Shown piece after piece: positions 54,461 through 63,821 of a stretch of DNA of 64,000 nucleotides (position 1 is its first letter; each line of letters starts with the position of its first letter). Source of the DNA: Bacteroidales bacterium (GTDB lineage Bacteria; Bacteroidota; Bacteroidia; Bacteroidales; Lentimicrobiaceae). The notes beneath the pieces were generated by a model. It made no database searches and was not told the DNA's origin. It saw only the letters and a list, made by a program, of their open reading frames with translations. The position numbers and the translations under genes are program-made. Location: NCBI GenBank assembly GCA_016705005.1, contig JADIZB010000010.1, forward strand, positions 1 through 64,000, given 5' to 3'.

Positions 54461-57400
54461 TTATCGTGCAATAATTACTTTAACGGATTTCTGCGACGAC
54501 AAACCGGTTGTTGTAGTGATGCTCAGGCTGCCGATATAAAATCCGTTGGAAAGAAGATGCCCGTCACTGCCCCGGCCGTCCCACACGAAACCGGTTGTAC
54601 GGAAACCTTCTGCAAAGATACGTTTCTCAAGTGATGCTGCCTTGCTTCCCGGCAAGGTGAAGATATCAAGCCGGGCAATAAGTTCCTGACCGGCCTGATT
54701 GTGCTCAAACTCAAAAGTAATATTCTCTTTCATAGGATTGGGCCAGGCATCAAACCTTCCCAGGGTAAGTCCGTCGGAACCCGCAACAATGAATTCAGTT
54801 GTCACTTCCGATGAATTGTTGTTTACATCCCAAACCTTCATCCTGAGTGTATGCCTTCCCAAAGAAAGGTTATGGAACGGAAAAGTAATGAATCCACTCT
54901 GGTAGGTATTCAGGTCTGATTGATAAAAATCGTTGAGGATATACGGCGAGTCTGTCTGATCGTCAAGAATGGCGACAATATCATGACCAATGCCATTACC
55001 GATGGTATTGACACCACTCAAATCCTCCACATAGGCCAGCATTACCGGGTTCTGATCGGTAAAACCACCTGACCTGAATTTTGTATCGTTCATATAAAGT
55101 GAAACATCCGGTCCGTTCATATCCTCCACTTCACGTTCGCTGAATCCACCCACAATGAGATCGGTGAAATAACCCGAGGCATCACGCGACCCGTCGGTGG
55201 CATAATAACTTATCTTTCCGACACCGAACTGGTAAGCAATGTCGCGGGGAACAATAAATGAGAATGTGAAGGCTCCGTCAACCACATTGACTTTTCCTTT
55301 GTAAATGATGTTCCGCTGCACGCTGAAAGTCATGGGCGACGACCCGTCGGTACCGAAAGTCTTCACCAGGTTTTTCTTATCGTAAACAGCTGGAATCACG
55401 ATGCCGTTAAAATCGCTGATGCGATTGCCCTGATGATCGGCAATCATCCCGCTGACGGAAATTTCGCTCAGGGCTTTCAGGGTGTCGGTTGTTTCGTTTG
55501 CATCTCTGCCGTTGATTTCAAGTGTAACGACATTAAGCTCAGGATAGGCCATTTTCATGGCAGGATCACCCAGAAGAACGAATTTCTTGCTGTTGTTATC
55601 GGCACCTGCCGCCAGCTTTGATATTCTGATCAGGTCGCCCAGATGTGGCATACCACCATCAACCGGATTCAGTGCAACGTTGTAAAAGCTCCTGGCAAGG
55701 GTGAAATTCGGTGTGCCGAAAGTGGGTCTGGATGTCGTAAACAAAGCGATTCCACCGCCTTTCGGATTCAGGAAAACCAGCTCTCCGGCCGATTGCAGAC
55801 GCGGATCGTCATACCTGCTGAACTCACAGGTAGCAGTCATAAACACCGGCATTTTGTCGTAATTTGTCCAGCTGTTGATATCGGCAACTTCAAGTACCCG
55901 TTCATGGGCCCATCCTACTTCTCCGCCATGACCAGTGTAGTTCACAATCAGGGCTCCTTTGTCCATCCGCTGGTTGATGGCTTCAGTAGCATCCGGAATC
56001 CGCTGTCCGCCGGGCGTTGATACCTGGTTATAGGCATCCAGGAAAATTTTATCGACATTGTAACTGACATAGCTGGTATCGATCATTGAAGCAATCATAT
56101 CGGCCTGCTGCATATGACTGTTGCCATCGCCGTCATCGGCCACAAAGGCTATCACATTACGCCAGTCACCATGATTTTGATCCGATGCGGTTGAATAATA
56201 AATGATCTTATCCACAGCCATTCCGGCTTCTTCCGGTGTCTGAACAGGCAATCTTCCTATGCCGATGTCAGGAACATCCGAAGCCTGCCCACCCTCGTTA
56301 TCGTCGAGACAGCCAAAGAAATCATCGGTGGCATAGCTGGTTACCGGGTGGAGCGATTCAGCCGACTGGAAGGTCGGGATGAAATCAGAATTATTTTCAA
56401 TCCGGTTGAGCGGATCGTAGGAAGCATCACCGAATAAAAGCAGGAAACGCGGTTTATCGTTATCTTCTCCCCGCAGCCAGAGCATCCTGACAAAATCGCG
56501 GATGGCACTGATGTCTTTGGCCCCGCTTGAAAATTCATTATAAATCGCCTGATCCTGCAGCAGCACAACATTGAAATGATCGTTCTGCGAATGGAAGTCA
56601 GCCAGGCGGGCAGCTTCGGAAGCAAAATCAGGATGGGTAACGATTATCATATCATAAGCGTTCATGCCATGAAGGTTCTGATTGGCGACCTTTTCAACAA
56701 AAACAGGTTTCAGGTAACTCTGATCATCTGAAATCACGTATTCGCGGAGGGTATCGGCCAATGCCCTGAATGAAGCCTGGCCATTGGACGCGGTAACATT
56801 GAGATAACCCGGATCAAGCGGATCTGTCACATCCCACAGCCGAAATGCCTTGCTGACATCCGAAATCACATATTCCACAATTCCCTGCACCCCGGCATGC
56901 CTGAATGAATATTGTCCACCGGGAAACTTCAGCTTCGCCATGGCATTCACTTCAATAAAATTGAGCCATCCGATGGCCGAACCGGTTGGTTTCATGTACT
57001 TCAGGTTAAAACCCGAACCAAAAACCGGCTGATCGATGATAAAGGTCTCGGCACTTGCTTTGGCATAAGCAGTATTATATTCAGTAACAATCGGGGATAT
57101 GTAAAGACCAAAGGTTTGCCCGGCAGCTTTCAGCGAAAATGTGCTGGTTTGTGTTGCCCTGGCAGCAGCACTGAGCCTGACATAGGCCGGATAGGAGGCA
57201 TCCGGTTCAAATCCGCTGAAGTCATAATCCCTGCCCGAAACAACATCAAATACATCGCCATACCATTCCTTACCTGATTTTACAAGGTTGGCATCGTTGG
57301 GTTCATATGCCCTGAACCAGTTGTAACTGGTAAGTGTAGCATCCGGAGCCGAGGATGGTTGCGGAAATTCCTGAATCCTCCGGCCGTTCTGGCCGTCTGC

Positions 57401-58267
57401 AGTAATAAAGTAATACGCTTCCGCCGAATAAAGATGAGTCTGATGCTGAAACAATCCGCTCTCAGGGTTGAATTTCCATTTAACCGGCCCTCTGGCATAA
57501 AACAGGATATAATCACCGGCATCAAAAGAACCGTCACCACCATCGGACACCATCACCGGAATTTCCGGAAGGTCATCATACCTGAAATCGCCTGCCTTTT
57601 CAGGCAACATTCCGCCACCATAGCCATGAACCCTGATTGCAGAGGAATTCAAGCCGGCAACCTGCATTCCCATCGCCGAAAGATCATTATATGTAAGCTG
57701 ATGCAGACCGGTTTCCTTCACGGCCACCCTGAACCATTCACCGCTGCTCAGCACAGAAGTGCCTGCATATTCCTGTACTGTTGCAGAATTCAGCAACCTC
57801 TGGCTATCGTATTCTATTTCAAGTTGATAAGAAACAAGCTTTTCGGGCTTCCCCGATACAGGACTGAACCTCAAAGGAATAAAAGAAACCCGCAATATCG
57901 GGTTGCCACGGTCAAAAACGATACTGAATTCCGGATCGGGCGAGCCCTTGAGCATTTCTGCTGAAATGCCTTCCAGCGCTGGTAATTCGTCCGGATTGAG
58001 TGACTCAAAACGGGGTTCGGTAAGTTTAACAGAGGTAACCTGCGTCAAAACCTGACGATAAACGGTAAGCAAGGGAAGGCCGTTTTCACCGAGGCTGGAT
58101 GAACCTTCACAGTTCAGAAAAAGACGGATGTTGCCTTCGGGGCCAACCTCCCGGTAAGGCTCTGACCACCTGACCACCTCCTGACCAACGGCATTGAAAG
58201 CCGCCGTAAAATTCAACATCAGCAATAAGAAAATACCTGTATATATTGGTCTGTAGGCAGACTTCAT
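54461..58267 (-). CDS. PorU-type C25 peptidase, copy 2 (tandem paralogue)
   Basis: A 1268-residue paralogue with the same domain order. A signal peptide (RPIYTGIFLLLMLNFTAAFN) is followed by SGEWFRVAVKETGLHQLTYN, also matched in copy 1, then FLLLFGDASYDPLNRIENNS, VNYTGHGGEVGWAHERVLEV (His codon 55928-55930), and FMTATCEFSRYDD (Cys codon 55826-55828). The end reads FDAWPNPMKENITFEFEHNQ, a T9SS/FlgD-like C-terminal module. Most bacteria with T9SS carry one PorU, so one of these may be a specialised sortase or a surface protease. By eye the two differ over the whole length but agree strongly near the catalytic residues. The start faces porP/sprF across 288 bases. Confidence 0.8.
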   Translation of the reverse strand: MKSAYRPIYTGIFLLLMLNFTAAFNAVGQEVVRWSEPYREVGPEGNIRLFLNCEGSSSLGENGLPLLTVYRQVLTQVTSVKLTEPRFESLNPDELPALEGISAEMLKGSPDPEFSIVFDRGNPILRVSFIPLRFSPVSGKPEKLVSYQLEIEYDSQRLLNSATVQEYAGTSVLSSGEWFRVAVKETGLHQLTYNDLSAMGMQVAGLNSSAIRVHGYGGGMLPEKAGDFRYDDLPEIPVMVSDGGDGSFDAGDYILFYARGPVKWKFNPESGLFQHQTHLYSAEAYYFITADGQNGRRIQEFPQPSSAPDATLTSYNWFRAYEPNDANLVKSGKEWYGDVFDVVSGRDYDFSGFEPDASYPAYVRLSAAARATQTSTFSLKAAGQTFGLYISPIVTEYNTAYAKASAETFIIDQPVFGSGFNLKYMKPTGSAIGWLNFIEVNAMAKLKFPGGQYSFRHAGVQGIVEYVISDVSKAFRLWDVTDPLDPGYLNVTASNGQASFRALADTLREYVISDDQSYLKPVFVEKVANQNLHGMNAYDMIIVTHPDFASEAARLADFHSQNDHFNVVLLQDQAIYNEFSSGAKDISAIRDFVRMLWLRGEDNDKPRFLLLFGDASYDPLNRIENNSDFIPTFQSAESLHPVTSYATDDFFGCLDDNEGGQASDVPDIGIGRLPVQTPEEAGMAVDKIIYYSTASDQNHGDWRNVIAFVADDGDGNSHMQQADMIASMIDTSYVSYNVDKIFLDAYNQVSTPGGQRIPDATEAINQRMDKGALIVNYTGHGGEVGWAHERVLEVADINSWTNYDKMPVFMTATCEFSRYDDPRLQSAGELVFLNPKGGGIALFTTSRPTFGTPNFTLARSFYNVALNPVDGGMPHLGDLIRISKLAAGADNNSKKFVLLGDPAMKMAYPELNVVTLEINGRDANETTDTLKALSEISVSGMIADHQGNRISDFNGIVIPAVYDKKNLVKTFGTDGSSPMTFSVQRNIIYKGKVNVVDGAFTFSFIVPRDIAYQFGVGKISYYATDGSRDASGYFTDLIVGGFSEREVEDMNGPDVSLYMNDTKFRSGGFTDQNPVMLAYVEDLSGVNTIGNGIGHDIVAILDDQTDSPYILNDFYQSDLNTYQSGFITFPFHNLSLGRHTLRMKVWDVNNNSSEVTTEFIVAGSDGLTLGRFDAWPNPMKENITFEFEHNQAGQELIARLDIFTLPGSKAASLEKRIFAEGFRTTGFVWDGRGSDGHLLSNGFYIGSLSITTTTGLSSQKSVKVIIAR

Positions 58268-58390
58268 GAGCGCACGGGTTTTATTGGTTAAATCCGGTAA
58301 ACAGTTTTCAGCTGACCGGCGTATTACAATTCCTGAATTTGTTGATTATTAATGATGAACATCCGGAGCACACAATAGGTTCAATTATTG

Positions 58391-58398
58391 TATCTTTG
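58391..58398 (+). promoter_or_regulatory. Possible -7 box upstream of porP/sprF
   Basis: TATCTTTG fits the Bacteroidota TAnnTTTG consensus, 158 bases before the porP ATG. I do not see a matching -33 TTTG at the expected spacing, so this is tentative. The divergent porU region offers no comparable box on the other strand. Confidence 0.35.
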
Positions 58399-58555
58399 CC
58401 ATGTGCTGCGGCATACGAATTATTTGATCTGCATAATAACGGGGAAAAAATTCCGTTATTGCAGCAATCGAGGGATAAATATCATATTTTTTTAAAGAGC
58501 CGGAGTACGATATTAAAAAATATTCGTAATATTGGCTGCCGAAATTCCATATAAC

Positions 58556-59542
58556 ATGAGGTTTAAGTTACTCCTGATATCACTCGTTCTGCTGACCAGC
58601 ACTCTGGTAAGTGCACAGGATGCATCTTTTTCGCAGTACTATGGCAACCCCATGTACCTGAATCCAGCGCTGACCGGGTTGAAGATATGCCCGAGGCTGA
58701 CATTGAACTACCGCAATCAGTGGCCTTCCATACCGGCCAGTTTTGTTACTTATTCTGCCGGATATGACCAATACATTGAAGCCGTTTCGGGTGGAGTCGG
58801 CATTCTTGTCATGTCGGAAAACATGGCCGATGGCATTCTCACCAACACACAGGTAAGTGCTTTGTATTCATTTCGGTTGAACCTCTCCAAGAACCTGACC
58901 ATGAATGCAGGTTTCCAGGGAACCTACATTCAGAATAAGCTGAACTGGAACAAACTTATTTTCGGAGACCAACTTGAATTTGGTCCTGACAACCTGCCTC
59001 CAACGCAGGAAAGCCCACCCGACAGGCTCAGCATAGGTATGATAGACTTTTCGGCCGGGATGCTGTTTGGATACAACGAACGCCTGTATGGCGGTGTAGC
59101 AGCCCATCACCTCACCCAACCCGACAATTCGTTTTACAGCAACGGCGACAGCAATCTGGAAATGAAAATAACGGCCCATGCCGGCGCACTGATTGATATG
59201 AGAAACGGCTTACGCAATGGCGACGTTGAGGATCTCAGCCTTTCACCCAATGTGATGTATCAGCAACAGGGCAAATTCCATCAGCTGAACCTCGGAATGT
59301 ACCTCAATATATATCCACTTGTAACAGGTATCTGGTTCAGGCATAACTTTGAAAATCCCGACGCCGTTATTCTGCTGCTCGGGTTCCAGCAACCTAAGTT
59401 TAAAGTTGGGTACAGTTACGATTACACGGTTTCACGGTTAACCAACAAAACCGGCGGGTCTCATGAGGTTTCATTTGCCTGGCAGTTCGACTGCGGACAA
59501 AAAACCGTCAAGCAGAAAGCAATAAAATGCCCCAGATTTTAG
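58556..59542 (+). CDS. porP: PorP/SprF-family type IX secretion membrane protein
   Basis: Start at the ATG at 58556 gives a signal peptide (RFKLLLISLVLLTSTLVSA). The mature protein opens QDASFSQYYGNPMYLNPALT, then CPRLTLNYRNQWPSIP, the diagnostic start of PorP/SprF outer-membrane proteins. The rest is alternating beta strands of an outer-membrane barrel (about 14 strands) and ends with KVGYSYDYTVSRLTNKTGGS, then HEVSFAWQFDC. 328 residues, normal length. PorP links T9SS substrates or the PorK/N ring to the outer membrane; several paralogues usually occur per genome, each paired with a cargo. It precedes gldJ by 33 bases and is probably co-transcribed with it. Confidence 0.88.
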   Translation: MRFKLLLISLVLLTSTLVSAQDASFSQYYGNPMYLNPALTGLKICPRLTLNYRNQWPSIPASFVTYSAGYDQYIEAVSGGVGILVMSENMADGILTNTQVSALYSFRLNLSKNLTMNAGFQGTYIQNKLNWNKLIFGDQLEFGPDNLPPTQESPPDRLSIGMIDFSAGMLFGYNERLYGGVAAHHLTQPDNSFYSNGDSNLEMKITAHAGALIDMRNGLRNGDVEDLSLSPNVMYQQQGKFHQLNLGMYLNIYPLVTGIWFRHNFENPDAVILLLGFQQPKFKVGYSYDYTVSRLTNKTGGSHEVSFAWQFDCGQKTVKQKAIKCPRF

Positions 59543-59575
59543 TTAGTAATATTCAACAAACAATAAAAACCTGAA

Positions 59576-61066
59576 ATGATCAGCTACAGCAACATCTATC
59601 AGAAAATTGGCATCCTCGCTTCCGTTTTGCTTATTGCCTCTTCCTGTTCCAAAGACTCATCAAGAACAACAGGATGGGAATACAATAATCCGAAAAACGG
59701 AGGTTACCAGGTGAATACAAATTACGGCGGACAACCCATCGGACCAGGTCTCGTTATGATTGAAGGCGGTACCTTTACCATGGGCCGGACCACGGATAAC
59801 CCAATGTATGAATGGGACAATATTCCCCGGAGGGTAACTGTTCCTTCATTCTACATCGACCAGACAGAAGTGGCCAATGTGGACTATGTGGAATATCTCT
59901 ACTGGCTCAGCCGTGTTTTTGGCACCGATTATCCTGAAGTCTACCGCAAAGCATTGCCCGATACCCTTGTATGGCGCGAAAAACTTGCCTACAATGAACC
60001 CCTGGTTGAAACCTACTTCAGGCATCCCGCCTACCGCAATTATCCGGTTGTTGGTGTAAGCTGGGTTCAGGCCAATGAGTATTGCCTCTGGCGTACCGAT
60101 CGCGTAAACGAGATGATGCTCATCAGAGAAGGCATCCTCGATTTTGATCCCGATCAGCGCAACGAAAACAACTTCAATTCCGAAGCCTATCTTGCCGGAC
60201 AATATGAAGGACTCGTCAACAAACCATTGAAAGACCTCAACCCAAGCGGCACCGGTGAACGCCGTGCCCGTCTTGAAGATGGTATCATGGTTCCGAAATA
60301 CAGACTCCCGACCGAAGCCGAATGGGAATTCGCAGCTCTTGGTCTTGTCGGAACCACAGTTTATGAGCGTGTTGTAGAACGCCGTGTTTACCCCTGGAAC
60401 GGAACGATTGTACGTTCAGACCAGAAAAAATATTACGGACAGTTTCTTGCCAACTTCAAAAGAGGTCGTGGTGACTATATGGGTGTGGCCGGAAGCCTGA
60501 ACGACGGAGCCGATCTGCCGGCAGAAGTAGCCTCTTACTGGCCCAACGACTACGGACTCTATAACATGGCCGGTAATGTTGCCGAATGGGTACTCGACGT
60601 TTATCGTCCGCTCACCTTCGAAGATATGGCCGATTATGCTCCATATCGCGGTAACATCTTCACTACCAAAGTTACGGATGAAGAAGGTTTTCTGGCACCG
60701 AAAGACAGCCTTGGCCGTATAAAATACCGCGAAGTAACCACCGAGGAAAGCAAAGACAGGTTTAACTACCGCAGCGCCAATCAGGTAAATTATGTTGACG
60801 GCGACTACCAGTCAACCATTAACCCTGACTGGACAACGGCCCCTGCAGATTCAGTAAATACGACCAACCTGATGTATGAGCTTGGTAAAACCTCTCTCAT
60901 CAGTGATAAATCAAGGGTATATAAAGGTGGTTCATGGAAAGACCCGGCCTACTTCCTGAGTCCTTCAACCCGCCGTTTTATGGACGAAAATCAGGCTACC
61001 AATTTTATTGGTTTCCGTTGTGCCATGGGCCGTGTTGGTGGCGCCTATTCAGGAAAGAAAAAATAA
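59576..61066 (+). CDS. gldJ: Gliding motility lipoprotein GldJ
   Basis: A 496-residue lipoprotein; lipobox IASSC with C24 as the modified cysteine. After TGWEYNNPKNGGYQVNTNYG, a stretch typical of GldJ, it has the formylglycine-generating-enzyme/sulfatase-modifying-factor fold: LVMIEGGTFTMGRTTDN, FYIDQTEVANVDYVEYLYWL, YPVVGVSWVQANEYCLWRTD, RLPTEAEWEFAALG, GLYNMAGNVAEWVLDVY and RVYKGGSWKD to the end FIGFRCAMGR. The active-site cysteine pair of true FGE is not evident, as expected for GldJ. GldJ is needed for gliding and stabilises GldK and the T9SS core. The gldJ-murF order is a Bacteroidota pattern. A strong terminator follows. Confidence 0.9.
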   Translation: MISYSNIYQKIGILASVLLIASSCSKDSSRTTGWEYNNPKNGGYQVNTNYGGQPIGPGLVMIEGGTFTMGRTTDNPMYEWDNIPRRVTVPSFYIDQTEVANVDYVEYLYWLSRVFGTDYPEVYRKALPDTLVWREKLAYNEPLVETYFRHPAYRNYPVVGVSWVQANEYCLWRTDRVNEMMLIREGILDFDPDQRNENNFNSEAYLAGQYEGLVNKPLKDLNPSGTGERRARLEDGIMVPKYRLPTEAEWEFAALGLVGTTVYERVVERRVYPWNGTIVRSDQKKYYGQFLANFKRGRGDYMGVAGSLNDGADLPAEVASYWPNDYGLYNMAGNVAEWVLDVYRPLTFEDMADYAPYRGNIFTTKVTDEEGFLAPKDSLGRIKYREVTTEESKDRFNYRSANQVNYVDGDYQSTINPDWTTAPADSVNTTNLMYELGKTSLISDKSRVYKGGSWKDPAYFLSPSTRRFMDENQATNFIGFRCAMGRVGGAYSGKKK

Positions 61067-61085
61067 CATCTCAACATTGCATAAC

Positions 61086-61123
61086 AAACCCATCTGTATA
61101 ACTTCAGATGGGTTTGTTTTTTT
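61086..61123 (+). terminator. Rho-independent terminator after gldJ
   Basis: A perfect 11-bp stem (AAACCCATCTG, 8-base loop, CAGATGGGTTT) at 61086-61115, followed by G and seven T residues. It lies 19 bases after the gldJ stop and should end the porP-gldJ transcript, so murF needs its own promoter. Confidence 0.92.
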
Positions 61124-61300
61124 ATGGCTGTCGCAAATGCCGGGCAAGCTTCAGATTCCAACCCGATGTTCTGGTATGAGAATCATAACCTGAAAAGGCT
61201 TTTGTAGCAGCCTCGTACTTTTTTCAGGGAGTCAGCGATCGCCATCCATTAATTCCCTAAATTCGGGATGGCAATAAAATAACTGCAACCCATTTCCAAT

Positions 61301-62599
61301 ATGCACAAAACCAGTTCTGAAGAATTGTTTGCCCGTTACCGGCAACATCCATACATCAGCACCGACTCGCGGATTGCCCAGCCTGGCAGCCTGTTCTTTG
61401 CCCTCAAAGGCGATAACTTCAATGGAAATCAATACAGCCGGAATGCCCTGGAAAACGGGGCTGCATTCGCAGTAATCGATGATCCGGCTTTTTACATTGA
61501 CGCCAGGACATTGCTGGTGGATGATGTTCTCGGCGCACTGCAGCAACTTGCTTCAGATTTTCGGTCCACACTGAGAATTCCGGTCATCGGGATAACCGGG
61601 ACAAATGGCAAGACAACCACCAAGGAACTGATGGCCGCTGCCTTGTCGGCAAGGTTTGTGACCCATGCCACAACCGGCAACCTCAACAACCACATCGGGG
61701 TGCCCATAACCTTACTCACCATCAAGCCTGATACTGAAATCGCCGTTATCGAAATGGGAGCCAACCACATCGGTGAAATCGAAGCACTCTGCCGGATAGC
61801 CAGGCCTACCCATGGATTGATAACGAACATCGGTAAAGCCCATCTCGAAGGTTTCGGAAGTGCAGAAGGCGTGGTAAAAGCCAAGAGTGAACTTTATCGC
61901 CACCTCCGCAACTTCGGAGGCACGGTGTTTGTCAATGCCGACAATGCTTTGCTTATGTCGCTGACGCAGGACATGATGAGAATAACTTATGGCAGTGACA
62001 AAAACGCAGGATTCAGGGGAACAGTTATTCCTGAAGGCCCATTGCTTGAATTTACAATCCATACTCCGGTTGAACAGAACATTTCAACCAAACTGGCTGG
62101 CAGCTATAACTTTGAAAATGCTATGGCAGCCCTCTGCATCGCCCGGCAATTCAGGGTGAATTTGCCCGAAGCTGTCGAAGCCATTGAAAATTATGAGCCC
62201 AGAATGAACCGTTCTCAGGTAATCAATACTGAAAGAAATACACTGATCATGGATGCATACAATGCCAACCCATCAAGCATGCAGGCAGCCATTAAGAACT
62301 TTTCAGGGATGAAAGCAGGTTATAAAATCCTGTTGCTGGGTGATATGTTTGAACTGGGTACCGAAGCACCGGCCGAACATTTAAACATACTGGAAACAGC
62401 CATCAGCCAAAATTTTGATGCCATCATCACCGCCGGGCCCTGCTTCGCTGAAGCGGCCAGAGGGAAATCAGCCGTCATCGCCTTTCTAACCGTTGCAGAA
62501 CTGAAAGAACATCTTTATACACATCAGATAAAAGACGCCACCATTCTCATCAAAGGATCCAGGGGTATGAAACTCGAATCGGTCACTGAAAACCTTTAA
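61301..62599 (+). CDS. murF: UDP-N-acetylmuramoyl-tripeptide--D-alanyl-D-alanine ligase MurF
   Basis: A 432-residue Mur ligase. N-terminal domain with ISTDSRIAQPGSLFFALKGD (uridine-binding region); central ATPase domain with GITGTNGKTTTKELM (about residues 97-110), TTGNLNNHIGVPITLL, AVIEMGANHIGEIE and TNIGKAHLEGFGS; C-terminal domain with NYEPRMNRSQV, MDAYNANPSSMQAAI and GDMFELG. All ATP and Mg2+ motifs of MurF are present. It adds D-Ala-D-Ala to UDP-MurNAc-tripeptide in the cytoplasm. No ribosome-binding site stands out. The next gene starts 4 bases after its stop, so murF and anmK form one unit. Confidence 0.95.
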   Translation: MHKTSSEELFARYRQHPYISTDSRIAQPGSLFFALKGDNFNGNQYSRNALENGAAFAVIDDPAFYIDARTLLVDDVLGALQQLASDFRSTLRIPVIGITGTNGKTTTKELMAAALSARFVTHATTGNLNNHIGVPITLLTIKPDTEIAVIEMGANHIGEIEALCRIARPTHGLITNIGKAHLEGFGSAEGVVKAKSELYRHLRNFGGTVFVNADNALLMSLTQDMMRITYGSDKNAGFRGTVIPEGPLLEFTIHTPVEQNISTKLAGSYNFENAMAALCIARQFRVNLPEAVEAIENYEPRMNRSQVINTERNTLIMDAYNANPSSMQAAIKNFSGMKAGYKILLLGDMFELGTEAPAEHLNILETAISQNFDAIITAGPCFAEAARGKSAVIAFLTVAELKEHLYTHQIKDATILIKGSRGMKLESVTENL

Positions 62600-62603
62600 A
62601 CAG

Positions 62604-63665
62604 ATGAAAAATGTCATCGAAGCCATCGGAATTATGTCAGGGACTTCGCTTGATGGTCTCGACCTTGCCTGGTGCAGGTTTGAGAACACCAACGGGAATT
62701 GGGTTTACCGGATTTTAAATGCCGGAACCATCACCTATCCTGATGAATGGCGGCACAAGCTATCCTCTCTTCATACCAGCGATGCACTTACCCTTTCGCT
62801 CGTGAATACAGAATTCGGACACTGGATAGGTGAAAAATGCAGGATTTTTATAAATGGTGAAAAAAAACTGCCTCAGCTGATCGCAAGTCACGGTCACACC
62901 ATTTTTCACAGACCGGATAAAAAAATGACCCTGCAGATTGGAAGCGGCGCAGCCATTGCCGCCGAAACCGGTATCATAACTGTAAGCGATTTCCGGAGTA
63001 TGGACGTAGCCCTTGGCGGAAATGGCGCCCCCCTTGTCCCGATCGGCGACAATCTGCTTTTTGGCGGTTACTCAGCCTGTGTAAACATCGGTGGATTTGC
63101 CAACCTTTCCTGGAAAAAAAATGGTCAACGCCTGGCCTGGGATATTTGTCCGGCCAACTTTATACTCAACAGGGAAGCCGAAAAGCTGGGACTCAATATG
63201 GATCAATCCGGAATGATCGCCCGGAAAGGCAACATGGATCAACAACTGCTTGACAGGATGAACGAACTCCCGTTCTACCGGCAGCCGGGCCCAAAATCAC
63301 TTGGTCGTGAATGGACAGAAACGAATCTACTGCCACTGATTGAAACTTCAGCTCTGCCGGTAGAGTCGGTTCTCCGCACCTGTACCGAACACATTGCCAT
63401 TCAGGTAAGCCATGCGCTGCAGGCCGCCGAAGGCGGAGAAGCCCTGTTTACAGGCGGAGGCGCACACAATACCTTCCTGATGGAAAGAATTGAAGCCCTG
63501 AGTCCGGTTAAAACTGTTATTCCCGATAAAGAAACAGTCGATTTTAAAGAAGCCCTTATTTTCGCTTTGCTTGGTGTGTTGCGCCTTCAGGAGGTTAACA
63601 ACTGCCTTGCTGAAGTCACCGGGGCCATTCGTAACTCATGCGGAGGCGCAGTTTATATTCCATAA
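62604..63665 (+). CDS. anmK: Anhydro-N-acetylmuramic acid kinase AnmK
   Basis: A 353-residue sugar kinase of the ASKHA fold. IGIMSGTSLDGLDLAWCRFE (residues 8-27) is the AnmK signature, followed by ASHGHTIFHRPDK, LQIGSGAAIAAETGI, VSDFRSMDVALGGNGAPLVP, CVNIGGFANLSW and FTGGGAHNTFLMERI. It phosphorylates and opens 1,6-anhydro-MurNAc to MurNAc-6-phosphate during peptidoglycan recycling, which suits its position after murF. The length is slightly short of Gram-negative AnmK but all nucleotide-binding glycine loops are visible. Confidence 0.94.
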   Translation: MKNVIEAIGIMSGTSLDGLDLAWCRFENTNGNWVYRILNAGTITYPDEWRHKLSSLHTSDALTLSLVNTEFGHWIGEKCRIFINGEKKLPQLIASHGHTIFHRPDKKMTLQIGSGAAIAAETGIITVSDFRSMDVALGGNGAPLVPIGDNLLFGGYSACVNIGGFANLSWKKNGQRLAWDICPANFILNREAEKLGLNMDQSGMIARKGNMDQQLLDRMNELPFYRQPGPKSLGREWTETNLLPLIETSALPVESVLRTCTEHIAIQVSHALQAAEGGEALFTGGGAHNTFLMERIEALSPVKTVIPDKETVDFKEALIFALLGVLRLQEVNNCLAEVTGAIRNSCGGAVYIP

Positions 63666-63727
63666 TTTATCCCTGACCCTGCCCTTTCTTTCCTTAAAGA
63701 ATTCTTGTCTTCGGCAAAATAAATCCT

Positions 63728-63763
63728 ATTATGAACAAATGTTCATAATATTTTATACTTTTG
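63728..63763 (+). promoter_or_regulatory. Perfect dyad (possible operator) next to a -7-like box
   Basis: ATTATGAAC, AAAT, GTTCATAAT is a perfect 22-base inverted repeat at 63728-63749. Six bases later, at 63756-63763, TACTTTTG fits TAnnTTTG. The pairing of a compact dyad with a promoter box 53-59 bases before the next start suggests a repressor site of the TetR or MarR kind. No T-run follows, so it is not a terminator. Confidence 0.5.
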
Positions 63764-63821
63764 TAACGAAAGCCTGAAAAGGGTAAAATCATTGATATCA
63801 ATATCACTAATCTGCATGATT

